A DNA stretch of 64,000 nucleotides from an uncultured Bacteroides sp. (GCA_902168185.1 CABHOV010000025.1:1-64000), one strand, 5' to 3'; shown: positions 27,901 through 37,929, numbered from the stretch's first letter. Translations and numbers: made by a program. The notes: generated by a model from the sequence alone, not told the origin.

Positions 27901-30900
27901 TGCCTTCGGAAGTTTTGCTACACCACCCATTGGTTCTTGTGCAGCAACAACCGATCAGGTTGTAGTTACGGTGAATCCGTTACCGGATGCAGTGGATCCT
28001 GCACCAAGCGATTTGTGTGAAACTACAGCAGGAACCTTGACGGCAACCAACGTTACCCTATCGGTATATGATGACGATGTAATCGGCGCTGCCAATCCTG
28101 CGGATAGGTTAGTGAAGTGGTATGCAAATGCATTCGATCAGGTCAATGATATAAATCCAATCACCTCGGTTGATATACATAACAACGATAAGTTATTCAT
28201 AAGAGTAATTGATATTACAACGGCCCCGTTGAACTGTGGAAAATTACAGGAAGTAAACTTTACTGTAAATCCAAAGCCGGTAGTTGTAGCCAAGAGTTTT
28301 TATTTCTGTGAAGAAGCTCCTGCCGGTACAGGCAGAGTAGATGATATTGATTTAACCCTGGTGTCTGTAGGAGATGATATAACTACGTTGCCAGCTGTTG
28401 ATCGGGTTATTACCTGGCATACAACAGCGCTCGATGCCGAGTCAGGTATAAATCCTATAGCCTCTCCGAATGATATAGACATTACTACCAACACTATATA
28501 CTATGCCCGTGTTGAAAATGTGAACACAAGCTGCTTTAATGTAGTACAGGTAAATCTGGTAGTAAAGCCATTACCTTCCGATCCGGTTATAACCGGAAAG
28601 GCAGATCCTTGTAAAAATGGTTCAGAGCTTTATCGTGTCGCGCAAATACCAGGCGCCACCTATACATGGACCTATCCTGCTTCTTTCCAATACCTGGGCG
28701 GTGGTGGTGCCAATGACTTTTACGTTCTGTTAAGTTTCCCGAATGCATTGTCAGATGAGATCTCTGTAAAAGTTACGATCAATGGTTGTGAAAGTAACGT
28801 TGTGAAGAAAACAATCCAGGTGTCGGATGATCCGCAAGGATATTCCATCGTTCCTCCAAATGTAGATATATGTGAGAATGGTATATATCAGTTCACTGTA
28901 TCGCCAAACAATACAGGAAGCTCCACCTATAACTGGCAAGTGATAAAGCAAAGTGATGGATTAGTGGGGGGCGGTATAGTAGCCGATGGACAAACAACCG
29001 GTGTCGTGCAGATCCAGTTTTTGAGTGAAGATGTATTTGTAAAAGTATCGGAGAGTAATGCTTCCGGATGTACAGGCCCACCGACACAAATTCCGGTTGT
29101 CGTAAACAAGCGCCCCATTATGGACAACTCCACCATATCAATTTGTAGTGGTGACATTACGGGAATTATACTCTCGGAAAATGCTTCAAGCCCGGTGCCT
29201 GCTACTACATTTGACGTACAGGTTCCATCGGTGCTTCCAGGAATTATACCTGTAAGCGGTCCGACCCAAGGTGTGTTGTCTCCGGCAGGAATCGAGAATG
29301 ATAGCTATAAAAATCAGACGATAGCACCGGTTCTTTCCTTGCTATACCGCGTAAAGCCAATCAGTGTTGTGGGGTGTATTGGTGAAGAGAAAAGTATAAC
29401 ACTTGATATCAAGGCAGAGCCTGTTATGGATGTTAATTTGGGGAAAGCAGTTTGTAGCGATAATCCGATTGAAGTTACGCTAAAGTCAGCGATTGGATTT
29501 TTGCCAGCAGATAAATTTGTGATCGAATCTATAGTATATAATTCTGCAAATGTAACACCGCTTGATCCACTCCCGGTAACGGGAACCCTAACGCTCTATG
29601 ATCCAACGATAATTTATTCACATCGTTGGGAGAATGTTACCAGCAGTGATGCAACGGTTACATATAATGTTCGCCCCTATAACTCAACCACAGGTTGCTA
29701 TGGAAATCCTGCTGTACCGGTAGTAATAACTATTCAGCGTAAACCACTGGTTACACCGGTTACACTTGCTCCTATCTGTAGCGGTGATGTTTTGAATATA
29801 CCGCTGACATCGGCGAATGTAAGCAATGCAACTTTTATATGGACCGTGTTCCAGGTGAATGGAAATATAACCGGTGCTACCGGTTCAACTACCAATGTCA
29901 TTGCGGATAAGCTTGTAAATAATAGTTTAGCATTGGGATCGGTGGTGTATGAAGTGCGCGCGACCAACCCTTCCTCGTCTCCATTATGTAGCGGCCCTCC
30001 TGAATATATAACAGTAACCGTAAGGCCTTCACCGGATATTACAACACCGCTCAATGAGGCAGCCTGCTCCGATGGTTACGGTGGTAATACGGTGGTAAAA
30101 GATCTTACAACCTATCATACACAAGTCAGTACAGAAGCCGGAGTAACCTATACATGGTTTACCGATGAAAGTGACTTTGCAGGATCACAGATTCCTCCTG
30201 CGCAGATTACAGCCTATACATTAACGGATGAGCTTCCGGTATTTGTGCGGGTTTTGAATCCTGCTGCAACCAGCGGATGTTTTAAAGATGCCAAAGTAAC
30301 GTTCGATGTAAGGCCAACGCCTCAACTCTCGGTAGACCCTGTTGAAACAACCGATCCAAGATTTAATATAACCTGCAACGGCCTGGCTAACGGACAAATC
30401 GTAGTGTCTGCACAGTATGGAACAAACCATACCTTTAGTAAAGACGGTGTTACGTTTGTGCCAACGGTTCTGTTTTCAAATTTAGGCGCTGGTAATTATA
30501 CTATATATACAAAAAACGTAGAAGGATGTCAGGACTCCGCGCCTGTAAGCATTGTTCAGCCTGATCCAATTGTAGAAGGTACACCTTCTGTAGTGGATGT
30601 AAGTTGCTTTAATGATCCAACTCCGGATGGTGAAATTCACATCACCGCTACCGGTGGAACGTCTGCAGGTGGTGGAGATCCTCTGGTGTTTTCATTGCTG
30701 CAGGATTCAAATATACCTTACGATGCTGCAACGCAGAGTTTTGTCGGCTTACGCGCCACAACCTATACGGTGCGGATTGAAGATAAGAACGGCTGTACGA
30801 AATTTGTTCCCAATATAGTCGTTAAGCAGCCGAATGATATAGCTTTTACCATTGACATCACATCCGATTACAATGGCTATGATGTAAGCTGTGCCGGCCA

Positions 30901-33400
30901 GAACGATGGTGAAGTAAGTGTAGACATAGCAACCATCACCGGTGGAAATCCTGGATATACCTATGTGTTGGATCAGGACCCGATGAATCTTACCGGTCAG
31001 ACAGACGGAAGTTTTCAGGGCTTGTCTGCCAATATATTATATACCATTACGGTAACAGACACCAAAGGCTGCGAAAAAACTTCCCTGCCAGAATTGCTGA
31101 TCGACCCTATACCGTTGTTCGCAGGGGTAGTAGGCTTCGATAAAGATATTTGTGAGAATGCAGATCCAACCGCGTTTCAGGAGTTATCACAGCCGTTCGG
31201 TGGTATTGGTAACTATATATACCGGTGGGAGCAATCACCGGATAATGTATCCTATAGCCCTGCGGCAGGAGCCAATAACAACCCTACCTACGATCCACCT
31301 CCATTAACAGATTTGACGTACTATAGGAGAGTAGTAGCATCCGGCACCTGTGCTGAAGATATTACGGATGTTGTGAAGGTAGTGGTTCATGCATTGCCAC
31401 AAGCAACGTTGACTGCACCAAGTGAAATTTGCGAGAACGGTTTCTTTACGCTTGATTTCAAATTCACCAATGGACAGTCTCCTTATTTCTTTGACTATAC
31501 CGATGGCACTACAACGTTTAGCCTGGTGGGCGGTGAAGACCGCCCGGTACCTGTGCTTAACTATACCGCTACGAAAACATTCACACTAACGCACCTGAAG
31601 GATTTTTACGGCTGTGAACCGATATCTTATCCTTTGCCGGTTACGGTGAAGATGATCAATATGAATACAAGCTTTACCATTGCACCGTCAACGCCTCAAT
31701 GCAGTGGTGGCGAGTATACATTTACCTGGACAGTTAATCCGGATGTTGAATATGTGTGGACGTGGAATGACGGATCACCCGACGAGGTAATCCCGGCAAT
31801 TCCCGGTCCTGCCAGTCCGGTAGTGATGCAGGTGAAACATATATTTACCAGTGCTAATGTAGCAGGCAATACCGTGATACCGGTTACGCTTACAGCACGA
31901 AGCACTACGGTAGCGGCCTGTATAAAACAATCGACTGGACAGAATATAACTATATATCCCAACATCTTTATCAATGCTACGGGTGATCGCACGCAGATCT
32001 GCAGTGGCGAGAAAGTGAAATTCATTAACTCAACTGTAGGAGGCTCTGTACACCGTTGGTTCTACCGAACACAAGGAGGTGATCCGAGTGAGGTTCGCGA
32101 AGAGCGCATTTTCTCGACAGCAGCTTCACAGGAATATACCTTCACGAATACCACCAGCGCTACCGTTGTATACGAAGTTGTTTATCAGGTGAACAATGGA
32201 TCATGCTCAGCAGAAACAATTATACCCGTAACGGTATATCGTGATATGCTGGCCGATTTTAATGCTACTTCCATTACTCCATATACCGGTGGCAAGGCCT
32301 TTGTCGATTTTCTGAACACTTCGCTTCCTGCAAATGATGCTGAATTCAGATATGAATGGGATTTCGGAACATCTTCCAATCCAACAACTTTTGGAGGCTA
32401 TACTCCTCCTCAAATTGAGTATACTTCAATTGGTGATAAGGATATACGATTGGTGGTTACCAATACATCAGCAGAGGCAGCTGGCCTGGCGTGCTTTAAA
32501 GACAAGACAATCCGAATACCAATCTTGCTTCCACCGTTGATGGCCGCATTCCGGTATACTCCACAGGCGGCATGCTTCCCTGCAGATATCAAGATCTTAG
32601 AGAACCAGGCAACGGGAGATGTATTCAAGTGGACCTTAAAAGATAAAGGCGGAAATACACTGATCGTGTCCAATGAGACATTGCCTACATTTCAAGTGGC
32701 AAGTCCTGGAGAGTATACCATCTTCCTGGAAACAACAAATTCTATCACCGGGCAAACAGCTACAGTCGATAACCGGAATACACCTGTGCAGATCATGGAA
32801 AATCCCTATGCTGCTTTCGAAGTAGTACCGGATACCATTGTGTTTGTACCGGATGAAACGGGAATTCAAATGCGCAATAACACTTTGCGTGCGAACGGCT
32901 ATACCTGGGATTTTGATGATGGCGAAACGTCAATTGAATTCCAACCGCAGCATCACTACCAGTTAGAAGGTAATTATACTATACTGTTGGTTGCTTCCTA
33001 TAATTTCGGTGTAAAGGATTTTGATGGCGATGGAGTAACCGATGGTGAACTGGTTTGCTATGATACCGCGACACAAGTAATTATTGCCAAGAAAGGTGGT
33101 CGTATAAAAATCCCGAATGCCTTTACTCCCGATGTTAACGGCCCGAATGGTGGCTTTAGTGATGGACTATTCAATGACGTATTCCGCCCGATCATGGAAG
33201 GAGTCCTGGAATTCCAGATGCAGATCTTTGATCGCTGGGGTAATTTGATCTTTGAAAGTAAAGATAAGAACCAGGGATGGGATGGGTATGATAAGAATGG
33301 AAGGTTGTTGCCGGCGGGTGTATATGTATATAAAATTACAATGCGCTTATCAGATGAGCAGCGAACAACACAAATAGGCGATGTAACACTGATCCGATAG
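24992..33400 (+). CDS. Giant multidomain surface protein with T9SS type B C-terminal domain
   Basis: 2802 residues from the ATG at 24992; an upstream in-frame TTG at 24977 is less likely. A signal peptide ends near QALSQ. Unlike the first giant protein, the body is heterogeneous: PKD/Ig-like modules, several resembling the B units (CGTLTSLPMGG near 620, AAGVDKAVCGESF near 707, DAGADIAICEGED near 910), three SprB-like modules (about 1788-2030), and PKD domains with WTWNDGSPDEV (about 2251), YEWDFGTSS (about 2452) and YTWDFDDGETS (about 2636). The type B sorting domain starts at IPNAFTPDVNGPNGG (about 2706). A PorP/SprF-family gene follows 6 nt later, so the two are probably an exported adhesin and its outer-membrane partner. 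Confidence 0.9.
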   Translation: MNFFYLVRCIIIFSVFSVGICQQALSQCAVLPPIIGLGSDKFPDKLCSPVTADVNYRITFSGATTIGPNYELVFNWGDGSAATVTPLVGGNTIYNVTQNHAFPANSNCEYQVIIFIRVGGVPCTNTRQEQIISTWRTDEFNGGDVKLISPLTGTTIHEVCEGENIDVIFEDQTDWNCNANFPANYPPNNPVQFPNEQYRWQQIIYNTVPIALDKIPNVTVNGVPVTAAGGSDLQLNYQDPRGVHYLPPLVVVNDGDRRDALQITAPGGFGAGFPKVGDEFQVTIRYWNICNPYDNDFTNGNTTPTNGDLINGDNPPVERTAIIRIIDAPDKPIVADQLICNGNLATTTLTVTNVQANLTYKWYATLADAQADANVIQTGTTFTPSASQAPVGINDFYVTATQTNNCVSDVEEVILTRRENISTAPPTLVLPQTNVCPNTTYIYSLPSDPATEPVGGQTQFVWSVIPAANATITGGQGTKQITLQTNGTLGAFTLRVVRQFVNAPTCPSNPRNTTITVRANPTASISPSPVEICEGETPTLNGNPSNPFGAIASHTWTGATSIIDDATIQTPTILSTATSVGSPFTLTYTVTNDIGCSSTPVNVSVTINDNPAIATVGIDQALCGTLTSLPMGGSNPLPGTGTWTFVSSIPTRPAPTISNASTPNATITITSGNEGAYTMRWTVKNGTCESSADIVVDLGSNPTDPAAGVDKAVCGESFILEANTPIIGSGNWTVVSGPGGCSGAGCPITIQQADNPASVVELNGPIYTYGAYILRWTISSGTCTPESDDVTITFNEPGTADVPVDFISCVDLTTLTPITLTGATVGGGATQGRWEVVSGTGTFTSNNGSPGGARPAANTSDAYRPTAADFATGSVQLRFVALDPDGIGPCSNVSSSTNLVITFDRKPADADAGADIAICEGEDANLSAVAVTNSGTGTWSPTPGVVNINDETTVVTGLTSTTTFTWTVNSAFGSFATPPIGSCAATTDQVVVTVNPLPDAVDPAPSDLCETTAGTLTATNVTLSVYDDDVIGAANPADRLVKWYANAFDQVNDINPITSVDIHNNDKLFIRVIDITTAPLNCGKLQEVNFTVNPKPVVVAKSFYFCEEAPAGTGRVDDIDLTLVSVGDDITTLPAVDRVITWHTTALDAESGINPIASPNDIDITTNTIYYARVENVNTSCFNVVQVNLVVKPLPSDPVITGKADPCKNGSELYRVAQIPGATYTWTYPASFQYLGGGGANDFYVLLSFPNALSDEISVKVTINGCESNVVKKTIQVSDDPQGYSIVPPNVDICENGIYQFTVSPNNTGSSTYNWQVIKQSDGLVGGGIVADGQTTGVVQIQFLSEDVFVKVSESNASGCTGPPTQIPVVVNKRPIMDNSTISICSGDITGIILSENASSPVPATTFDVQVPSVLPGIIPVSGPTQGVLSPAGIENDSYKNQTIAPVLSLLYRVKPISVVGCIGEEKSITLDIKAEPVMDVNLGKAVCSDNPIEVTLKSAIGFLPADKFVIESIVYNSANVTPLDPLPVTGTLTLYDPTIIYSHRWENVTSSDATVTYNVRPYNSTTGCYGNPAVPVVITIQRKPLVTPVTLAPICSGDVLNIPLTSANVSNATFIWTVFQVNGNITGATGSTTNVIADKLVNNSLALGSVVYEVRATNPSSSPLCSGPPEYITVTVRPSPDITTPLNEAACSDGYGGNTVVKDLTTYHTQVSTEAGVTYTWFTDESDFAGSQIPPAQITAYTLTDELPVFVRVLNPAATSGCFKDAKVTFDVRPTPQLSVDPVETTDPRFNITCNGLANGQIVVSAQYGTNHTFSKDGVTFVPTVLFSNLGAGNYTIYTKNVEGCQDSAPVSIVQPDPIVEGTPSVVDVSCFNDPTPDGEIHITATGGTSAGGGDPLVFSLLQDSNIPYDAATQSFVGLRATTYTVRIEDKNGCTKFVPNIVVKQPNDIAFTIDITSDYNGYDVSCAGQNDGEVSVDIATITGGNPGYTYVLDQDPMNLTGQTDGSFQGLSANILYTITVTDTKGCEKTSLPELLIDPIPLFAGVVGFDKDICENADPTAFQELSQPFGGIGNYIYRWEQSPDNVSYSPAAGANNNPTYDPPPLTDLTYYRRVVASGTCAEDITDVVKVVVHALPQATLTAPSEICENGFFTLDFKFTNGQSPYFFDYTDGTTTFSLVGGEDRPVPVLNYTATKTFTLTHLKDFYGCEPISYPLPVTVKMINMNTSFTIAPSTPQCSGGEYTFTWTVNPDVEYVWTWNDGSPDEVIPAIPGPASPVVMQVKHIFTSANVAGNTVIPVTLTARSTTVAACIKQSTGQNITIYPNIFINATGDRTQICSGEKVKFINSTVGGSVHRWFYRTQGGDPSEVREERIFSTAASQEYTFTNTTSATVVYEVVYQVNNGSCSAETIIPVTVYRDMLADFNATSITPYTGGKAFVDFLNTSLPANDAEFRYEWDFGTSSNPTTFGGYTPPQIEYTSIGDKDIRLVVTNTSAEAAGLACFKDKTIRIPILLPPLMAAFRYTPQAACFPADIKILENQATGDVFKWTLKDKGGNTLIVSNETLPTFQVASPGEYTIFLETTNSITGQTATVDNRNTPVQIMENPYAAFEVVPDTIVFVPDETGIQMRNNTLRANGYTWDFDDGETSIEFQPQHHYQLEGNYTILLVASYNFGVKDFDGDGVTDGELVCYDTATQVIIAKKGGRIKIPNAFTPDVNGPNGGFSDGLFNDVFRPIMEGVLEFQMQIFDRWGNLIFESKDKNQGWDGYDKNGRLLPAGVYVYKITMRLSDEQRTTQIGDVTLIR

Positions 33401-33406
33401 AAGCAG

Positions 33407-34465
33407 ATGAAGAAGTATACAATGAAACGATGGATAGGAGTTGCTGTGGTGATGCTGGTGGCGTATGGATCGGCCGTTGCACAGGATCCGCAATTCTCTC
33501 AATATTACCAGGCACCGTTATACCTCAACCCTGGTTTTACAGGAATTACACCACAACAGCGCGTGGCATTGAATCACCGGATCCAATGGCCCAGTCTTCC
33601 GAAGGCATTTACAACCTATGCGGCTTCATACGATATTTTTGTAAATGAACTGCGAAGTGGTTTTGGGTTCCTCTTCACTACCGATCAGATGGGATCTGCC
33701 GGATGGAGAACCACAACGGCCGGGCTGCTGTATTCTTATAAAGTAAAGATCACGGATAATATAGTGTTTTCTCCAGGACTATATTTTGGTTATGGATCGA
33801 ATGGTATAGATCGGACAAAAGTAAGATTAGGAAAAGATCTGGATGTAGAGTATGAAGTGCCTGGCTCATCCCTTGATCCGGATGTAGCGCGTATTGGTAA
33901 TACCTCGTACTTTGATTTTGGCTCTGGCTTTTTGATATATAGTCGTCAGCTTTGGTTGGGTGCTTCGTTTACGCACATGAATCAACCCAGTATTTCGGTA
34001 TTGAATGATGACAGCCGCTTGCCGATGAAAACTTCCATTCACGCGGGTGCAAAAATCAATCTGAGCGGAGGACCTCGTAATGCCTCACGTGCCTCGTACC
34101 TCACGCCATCATTTATATACCGGATGCAGGGTAAATCTTTCTCTCAACTTGATTTGGGACTTAACTACCACATCGATCCGGTGTCGGTTGGGTTGTGGTA
34201 TCGTGGTAAACCGTTTGAAAAGACTGTTATAAATTCCATCGCGCAAGACGCGCTCATTCTTACCCTTGGACTATATTTTAAGCAGCTTTCAGTCGGGTAT
34301 AGCTATGATTTTACAATCTCTGAAATGGAGACATCTTCAGGTGGTGCGCACGAGATTTCAATTGTATATGAATTCTCATCCAAGCCCAGCAATAAGAGTA
34401 GTAAGCGAAAGTATAAGCTGATACCGTGTCCAACCTTCAATAGCAAAGAAGGCTTTTGGAATTAA
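33407..34465 (+). CDS. PorP/SprF-family T9SS outer-membrane protein
   Basis: Outer-membrane beta-barrel of the PorP/SprF family, members of which help T9SS substrates reach or stay on the cell surface. In 352 residues a signal peptide (ending SAVAQ) is followed by the hallmark DPQFSQYYQAPLYLNPGFTG and later short alternating beta-strands such as FGFLFTTDQMGSAG and LGLYFKQLSVGYSYDF. The position 6 nt after the 2802-residue protein mirrors the sprF-sprB and similar pairs of gliding Bacteroidota, where each large substrate has its own SprF-like partner. Confidence 0.92.
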   Translation: MKKYTMKRWIGVAVVMLVAYGSAVAQDPQFSQYYQAPLYLNPGFTGITPQQRVALNHRIQWPSLPKAFTTYAASYDIFVNELRSGFGFLFTTDQMGSAGWRTTTAGLLYSYKVKITDNIVFSPGLYFGYGSNGIDRTKVRLGKDLDVEYEVPGSSLDPDVARIGNTSYFDFGSGFLIYSRQLWLGASFTHMNQPSISVLNDDSRLPMKTSIHAGAKINLSGGPRNASRASYLTPSFIYRMQGKSFSQLDLGLNYHIDPVSVGLWYRGKPFEKTVINSIAQDALILTLGLYFKQLSVGYSYDFTISEMETSSGGAHEISIVYEFSSKPSNKSSKRKYKLIPCPTFNSKEGFWN

Positions 34466-34473
34466 CAATTTTT

Positions 34474-34509
34474 GAATCTTTAGTCTTGAAGCTTAAAGAC
34501 TAAAGATTC
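34474..34509. terminator. Inverted repeat between convergent PorP/SprF and transporter genes
   Basis: A perfect 14-bp inverted repeat (GAATCTTTAGTCTT at 34474-34487, complement at 34496-34509) with an 8-nt loop lies between convergent stops. It is AT-rich with no long U-tract. Confidence 0.6.
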
Positions 34510-34520
34510 AACTTTAAGTT

Positions 34521-35324
34521 TTAAAGAAACCCCTTGCTTTTATTTGCAGCTTCCTGGGAAATCTGCTCTGCGTTTTCTTTGCCGAGATAGCGGTCAATCA
34601 AATTGTGCCCGAAGTAAATGAGAGGCGTCAACAGGATTGCAACTGCAAATTTGTATATATAGTTTGTGATGCCGATGGCTAAAATCTGTTGGTTTGAAAA
34701 TATACCGGCAAAGGCTATATATAGTACCACAAAGCTATCAACAAACTGCGATACCAATGTTGAACCTGTGGCACGAAGCCAAAGTAGTTTGCTGCCCGTC
34801 ACGTTTCTAAGTTTGTGGAAAACGAAAACATCGACTAACTGCCCGATGACAAACGCTGTGAGGGAGCCCAGAATAATGCGTTGGCCTTGTCCGAATATTT
34901 TACCGAAAGCGTAATCAATGTTGAAATAATTTCCTTGGGGATCTTTACTATAGGCATCAACCCACCAGCCAGCAGGAGGGAGGTGGATGCTGAGAAAGAG
35001 TATAACAAAAGAATAGGTAATGAGTATAGCGGTAAAGTAGCTGATGCGTTTAACCCCAGGCTTACCAAAGTACTCATTTATTAAATCTGTGGTAATGAAT
35101 ACTACGGGCCAGATCACGACACCGGCTGTTAAATTGAAATCCATGGTGAACCCGAGGATGTTCAAGTGTGCGGGCTGTAGGCCAACCGTTGTTTCTGCAG
35201 AGAATATTTTCACCCCGATCATCTCTGCCATCAACGCATTCGTGATGAAGATTCCCGCAAGGATCACAAACAGACGATTGCGTTTTTGTTCAAGAGTAGG
35301 CTCCATGCTAGTAGTATTGTTCAT
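34521..35324 (-). CDS. Queuosine precursor transporter (YhhQ/VUT family)
   Basis: Inner-membrane transporter of the family that includes E. coli YhhQ, which imports preQ0/preQ1 for queuosine tRNA modification. The 267 residues contain about six hydrophobic segments (FVILAGIFITNALMAEMIG, VVIWPVVFITTDLINEYFG, ISYFTAILITYSFVILFLSI and others). The acidic TDLINEYFG motif is characteristic. It lies 37 nt downstream of rnz, so the two tRNA-related genes may be co-transcribed. The start could also be the second Met (residue 7). Confidence 0.88.
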   Translation of the reverse strand: MNNTTSMEPTLEQKRNRLFVILAGIFITNALMAEMIGVKIFSAETTVGLQPAHLNILGFTMDFNLTAGVVIWPVVFITTDLINEYFGKPGVKRISYFTAILITYSFVILFLSIHLPPAGWWVDAYSKDPQGNYFNIDYAFGKIFGQGQRIILGSLTAFVIGQLVDVFVFHKLRNVTGSKLLWLRATGSTLVSQFVDSFVVLYIAFAGIFSNQQILAIGITNYIYKFAVAILLTPLIYFGHNLIDRYLGKENAEQISQEAANKSKGFL

Positions 35325-35361
35325 CGATTTTTAAGTCATCCGCCCAGGGTATATAATTGTA

Positions 35362-36279
35362 TTATTCCTGTACTGTAATCTCATCGCCTTCCACGGCTAA
35401 TTGTGCATTTGGGAAAATACGTTTCGCTTCTTCTAATATAGGGGTTAAATCTTTATAGCGTGCAGAGAAATGACCAAGAAGGAGTTTGTTTACATTCGCA
35501 AGCTTAGCAATGGTTGCTGCCTGTTCCGCTGTACTGTGCAGGGTTTCATTCGCTTTCGATTCTTCATCGTTGGCGAAAGTAGCTTCGTGGTATAGCAAGT
35601 CTATATTTTTTATTTGCTCAACGATACGCTCCTGAAAAGCTGTATCGGAACAATAAGCATAGCTTCTTGATCTTTTAGGGGGGAGTGTATAGTTTTCGTT
35701 TTTGTAAAGTATATCTCCATTTTCCTGAAATACATCTTCACCTTTTTTTAAAGACGCAATCTGGTTGATAAGGATCCCGGCAGGAAGCTTGGTTTTATCG
35801 ATGCGTTTTAATTTCGGTTTCTCGCGGAAGAGAAATCCGGAGCAACGAATTTTATGATGCAGTGGGATTGTCTCAACAGATACAGCATCATCTTCGAAGA
35901 TGATTTTACGTTCACCTTTTTCCAGCCGGTGAAAAATAATTTTAAACGATGGTGAAGAACGTGAGTAGCGCAGCTGCGTAGTGATGATTTCATCCAGCCC
36001 GCGATGACTGTATAAATGAAGATCACTTGTTCTGCGTTGAAGGTGCATGGTAAAGAGCAAACCCATTAAGCCCAGATAATGATCGCCATGCAAGTGACTT
36101 ATAAAAATATGATTGATCCGGTGATAGCTTATTTCAAGTCGCATCAATTGCATCTGTGCACCTTCACCACAATCCACCATAAAGTATCGGTTCTGGATTT
36201 CCACCAACTGCGCGCTCGGATGCCTGCCATAAGCAGGTAACGCACCACTTGAACCAAGAATAGTAACTTTGAAACTCAT
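35362..36279 (-). CDS. rnz: Ribonuclease Z (tRNase Z)
   Basis: Zinc metallo-beta-lactamase-fold endonuclease that trims tRNA 3' ends. The 305-residue short form has the metal-binding HLHGDH motif at 62-67, an upstream GSSGALPAYGRHPSA segment, the exosite region around ETIPLHHKIRCSGF, and further metal ligands in YCSDTAF and LLGHFSARY. The start ATG at 36279 gives the standard N-terminus. Potentially co-transcribed with the queuosine-precursor transporter downstream. Confidence 0.96.
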   Translation of the reverse strand: MSFKVTILGSSGALPAYGRHPSAQLVEIQNRYFMVDCGEGAQMQLMRLEISYHRINHIFISHLHGDHYLGLMGLLFTMHLQRRTSDLHLYSHRGLDEIITTQLRYSRSSPSFKIIFHRLEKGERKIIFEDDAVSVETIPLHHKIRCSGFLFREKPKLKRIDKTKLPAGILINQIASLKKGEDVFQENGDILYKNENYTLPPKRSRSYAYCSDTAFQERIVEQIKNIDLLYHEATFANDEESKANETLHSTAEQAATIAKLANVNKLLLGHFSARYKDLTPILEEAKRIFPNAQLAVEGDEITVQE

Positions 36280-36290
36280 ACTTGACGAAA

Positions 36291-36322
36291 TAAAAAGACC
36301 AAAACCCGGAGGAGCTTTGGTC
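36291..36322 (-). terminator. Intrinsic terminator after the STAS gene
   Basis: On the minus strand GACCAAA and TTTGGTC (36316-36322 and 36297-36303) form a 7-bp stem with a GC-rich loop, followed by TTTTTA. It separates the STAS gene from rnz. Confidence 0.7.
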
Positions 36323-36348
36323 GTACAGACTTTTTACGTGCTGAAATA

Positions 36349-36726
36349 TTAATTCTCTCCGCTCTTCAGATCCTTTTCAATCTCGTGCATATAAACAGCA
36401 TCAATGGCTTCTTCTGCCGTTGGCAGAATATTCAATACGCTGTCAAGTTGAGAGATCTTGATAAGTTTCATCGTGTGGTCGGACAAAGATGCCAATACAA
36501 AAATGCCACCATCTTCCTGCATGATTCTGTTTCCTACGAGCAAGGCACTGAGTCCGGAAGAGTCGGTATATTTAACATCTGACAAATCGAGAATGATATT
36601 TTTCATGCCTTCAGCATGCAATGTGATCAATTCTGATTTTAGTCCAGGTGCTACACTTGAATCCAACTTCTCTTCATGCAATTTTAGCATGCAGTACTTC
36701 TCTTGCTTGTCGATAGTATATTTCAT
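36349..36726 (-). CDS. STAS-domain anti-sigma-factor-antagonist-like protein
   Basis: A single STAS domain of 125 residues, related to SpoIIAA/RsbV. The central NIILDLSDVKYTDSSGLSAL segment (43-62) carries the Ser56-Ser57 site where family members are phosphorylated by a partner kinase. No RsbW-like kinase or PP2C phosphatase gene is adjacent, so the partner must lie elsewhere. A role in partner-switching signalling is inferred from the family. Confidence 0.9.
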   Translation of the reverse strand: MKYTIDKQEKYCMLKLHEEKLDSSVAPGLKSELITLHAEGMKNIILDLSDVKYTDSSGLSALLVGNRIMQEDGGIFVLASLSDHTMKLIKISQLDSVLNILPTAEEAIDAVYMHEIEKDLKSGEN

Positions 36727-36814
36727 CTCTATATATATTTATAATGGGTCAGATGGAATTCGCCATAGTCTTTAATTGCAGGAGCGGAGGTCTTGCCTCA
36801 CAACTCGTTCAATC

Positions 36815-37786
36815 TTAGATTTCCTGACTTTCCAAGTTAACGGAATTTATTGAATTGAGAATGCTTTGCTCAATTCTTTGATTTATGCTTGAATAATCTA
36901 CCGGAGCGAGAGCCTCTCCACGAACTTGCTGATACAGCTCTTTATAGCGCGCGGATATTGAATTCACAATCTCATCGGTCATCTCGGGTATCTGCTGGCC
37001 GTCCTTTCCCTGAAATCCATTCTCGATCAGCCATTGTCTCACAAATTCTTTTGAGAGCTGCTTTTGAGGTTCTCCCGCTTTCTGGCGCGCCTCATAACCT
37101 TCCGCATAAAAATAACGCGATGAATCCGGAGTATGTACTTCATCGATCAGATAAATTTTACCCTGATGTTTACCGAATTCATACTTTGTATCCACCAGGA
37201 TGAGTCCGCGCTCTGCAGCTAACTCTGTTCCCTTCTGAAAAAGTTTGAAAGTATATTCCTCCAGCGTCTTGTAATCACTTTCACTTACGATGCCACGCGA
37301 AAGAATTTCTTCTCTGGAAATATCTTCATCATGTCCTACATGTGCTTTGGTTGTCGGGGTGATGATGGGTTGAGGAAGCTTGTCATTTTCTGTCAAACCT
37401 TCCGGAAGAGCAACGCCACAAACCGATCTTTTTCCGGCTTTATACTCGCGCCATGCATGCCCTGCCAGGTAGCCACGCACCACCATTTCCACGGCAAAAG
37501 GCTCACACTTGAAACCTATCGTAACATTCGGGTCGGGTGTTGACATTACCCAGTTCGGTACCAGGTGCTTGGTAGCGTTCAGATTGAAGGCTGCGATCTG
37601 GTTCAATACTCTTCCTTTATCCGGAATAGCGCGGGGCAGAATAACATCAAAGGCCGAAATCCGGTCGCTGGCAACCATCGCCATACGGTCTCCGAAATAA
37701 TAAACATCGCGAACTTTACCCTTGTAAAACCCGGTTTGTCCGGAAAATTTGAAGTTAGTCTCTTTAATTGCCTGCATAGTATTCAC
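36815..37786 (-). CDS. purC: Phosphoribosylaminoimidazole-succinocarboxamide synthase
   Basis: ATP-dependent ligase making SAICAR in purine biosynthesis. The 323-residue protein (long form) has the N-terminal [20 protein letters not shown] block (23-42), [15 protein letters not shown], the substrate-binding [17 protein letters not shown], and [10 protein letters not shown]. Upstream there is a near-match -7 box (TTAATTTG on the minus strand at 37798-37805). It is not clustered with other pur genes. Confidence 0.97.
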   Translation of the reverse strand: MNTMQAIKETNFKFSGQTGFYKGKVRDVYYFGDRMAMVASDRISAFDVILPRAIPDKGRVLNQIAAFNLNATKHLVPNWVMSTPDPNVTIGFKCEPFAVEMVVRGYLAGHAWREYKAGKRSVCGVALPEGLTENDKLPQPIITPTTKAHVGHDEDISREEILSRGIVSESDYKTLEEYTFKLFQKGTELAAERGLILVDTKYEFGKHQGKIYLIDEVHTPDSSRYFYAEGYEARQKAGEPQKQLSKEFVRQWLIENGFQGKDGQQIPEMTDEIVNSISARYKELYQQVRGEALAPVDYSSINQRIEQSILNSINSVNLESQEI

Positions 37787-37929
37787 TAGATCGGGGGCAA
37801 ATTAACGAAAGAAATCGGAGTTCGGTAGGGACAATTATATGGGATTTGTATTGATAATGTTTTAGTTTCCTGTTCCACTTATGCACCTGAAAAACAGATT
37901 GCAGGTCAACGGCATAGGTATAAATAGCA

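Noticed and set aside
36349-37786. Operon linking the STAS gene to purC
   Set aside because: The two share a strand, but the 88-nt gap shows no coupling and the functions are unrelated. There is no positive evidence for co-transcription.
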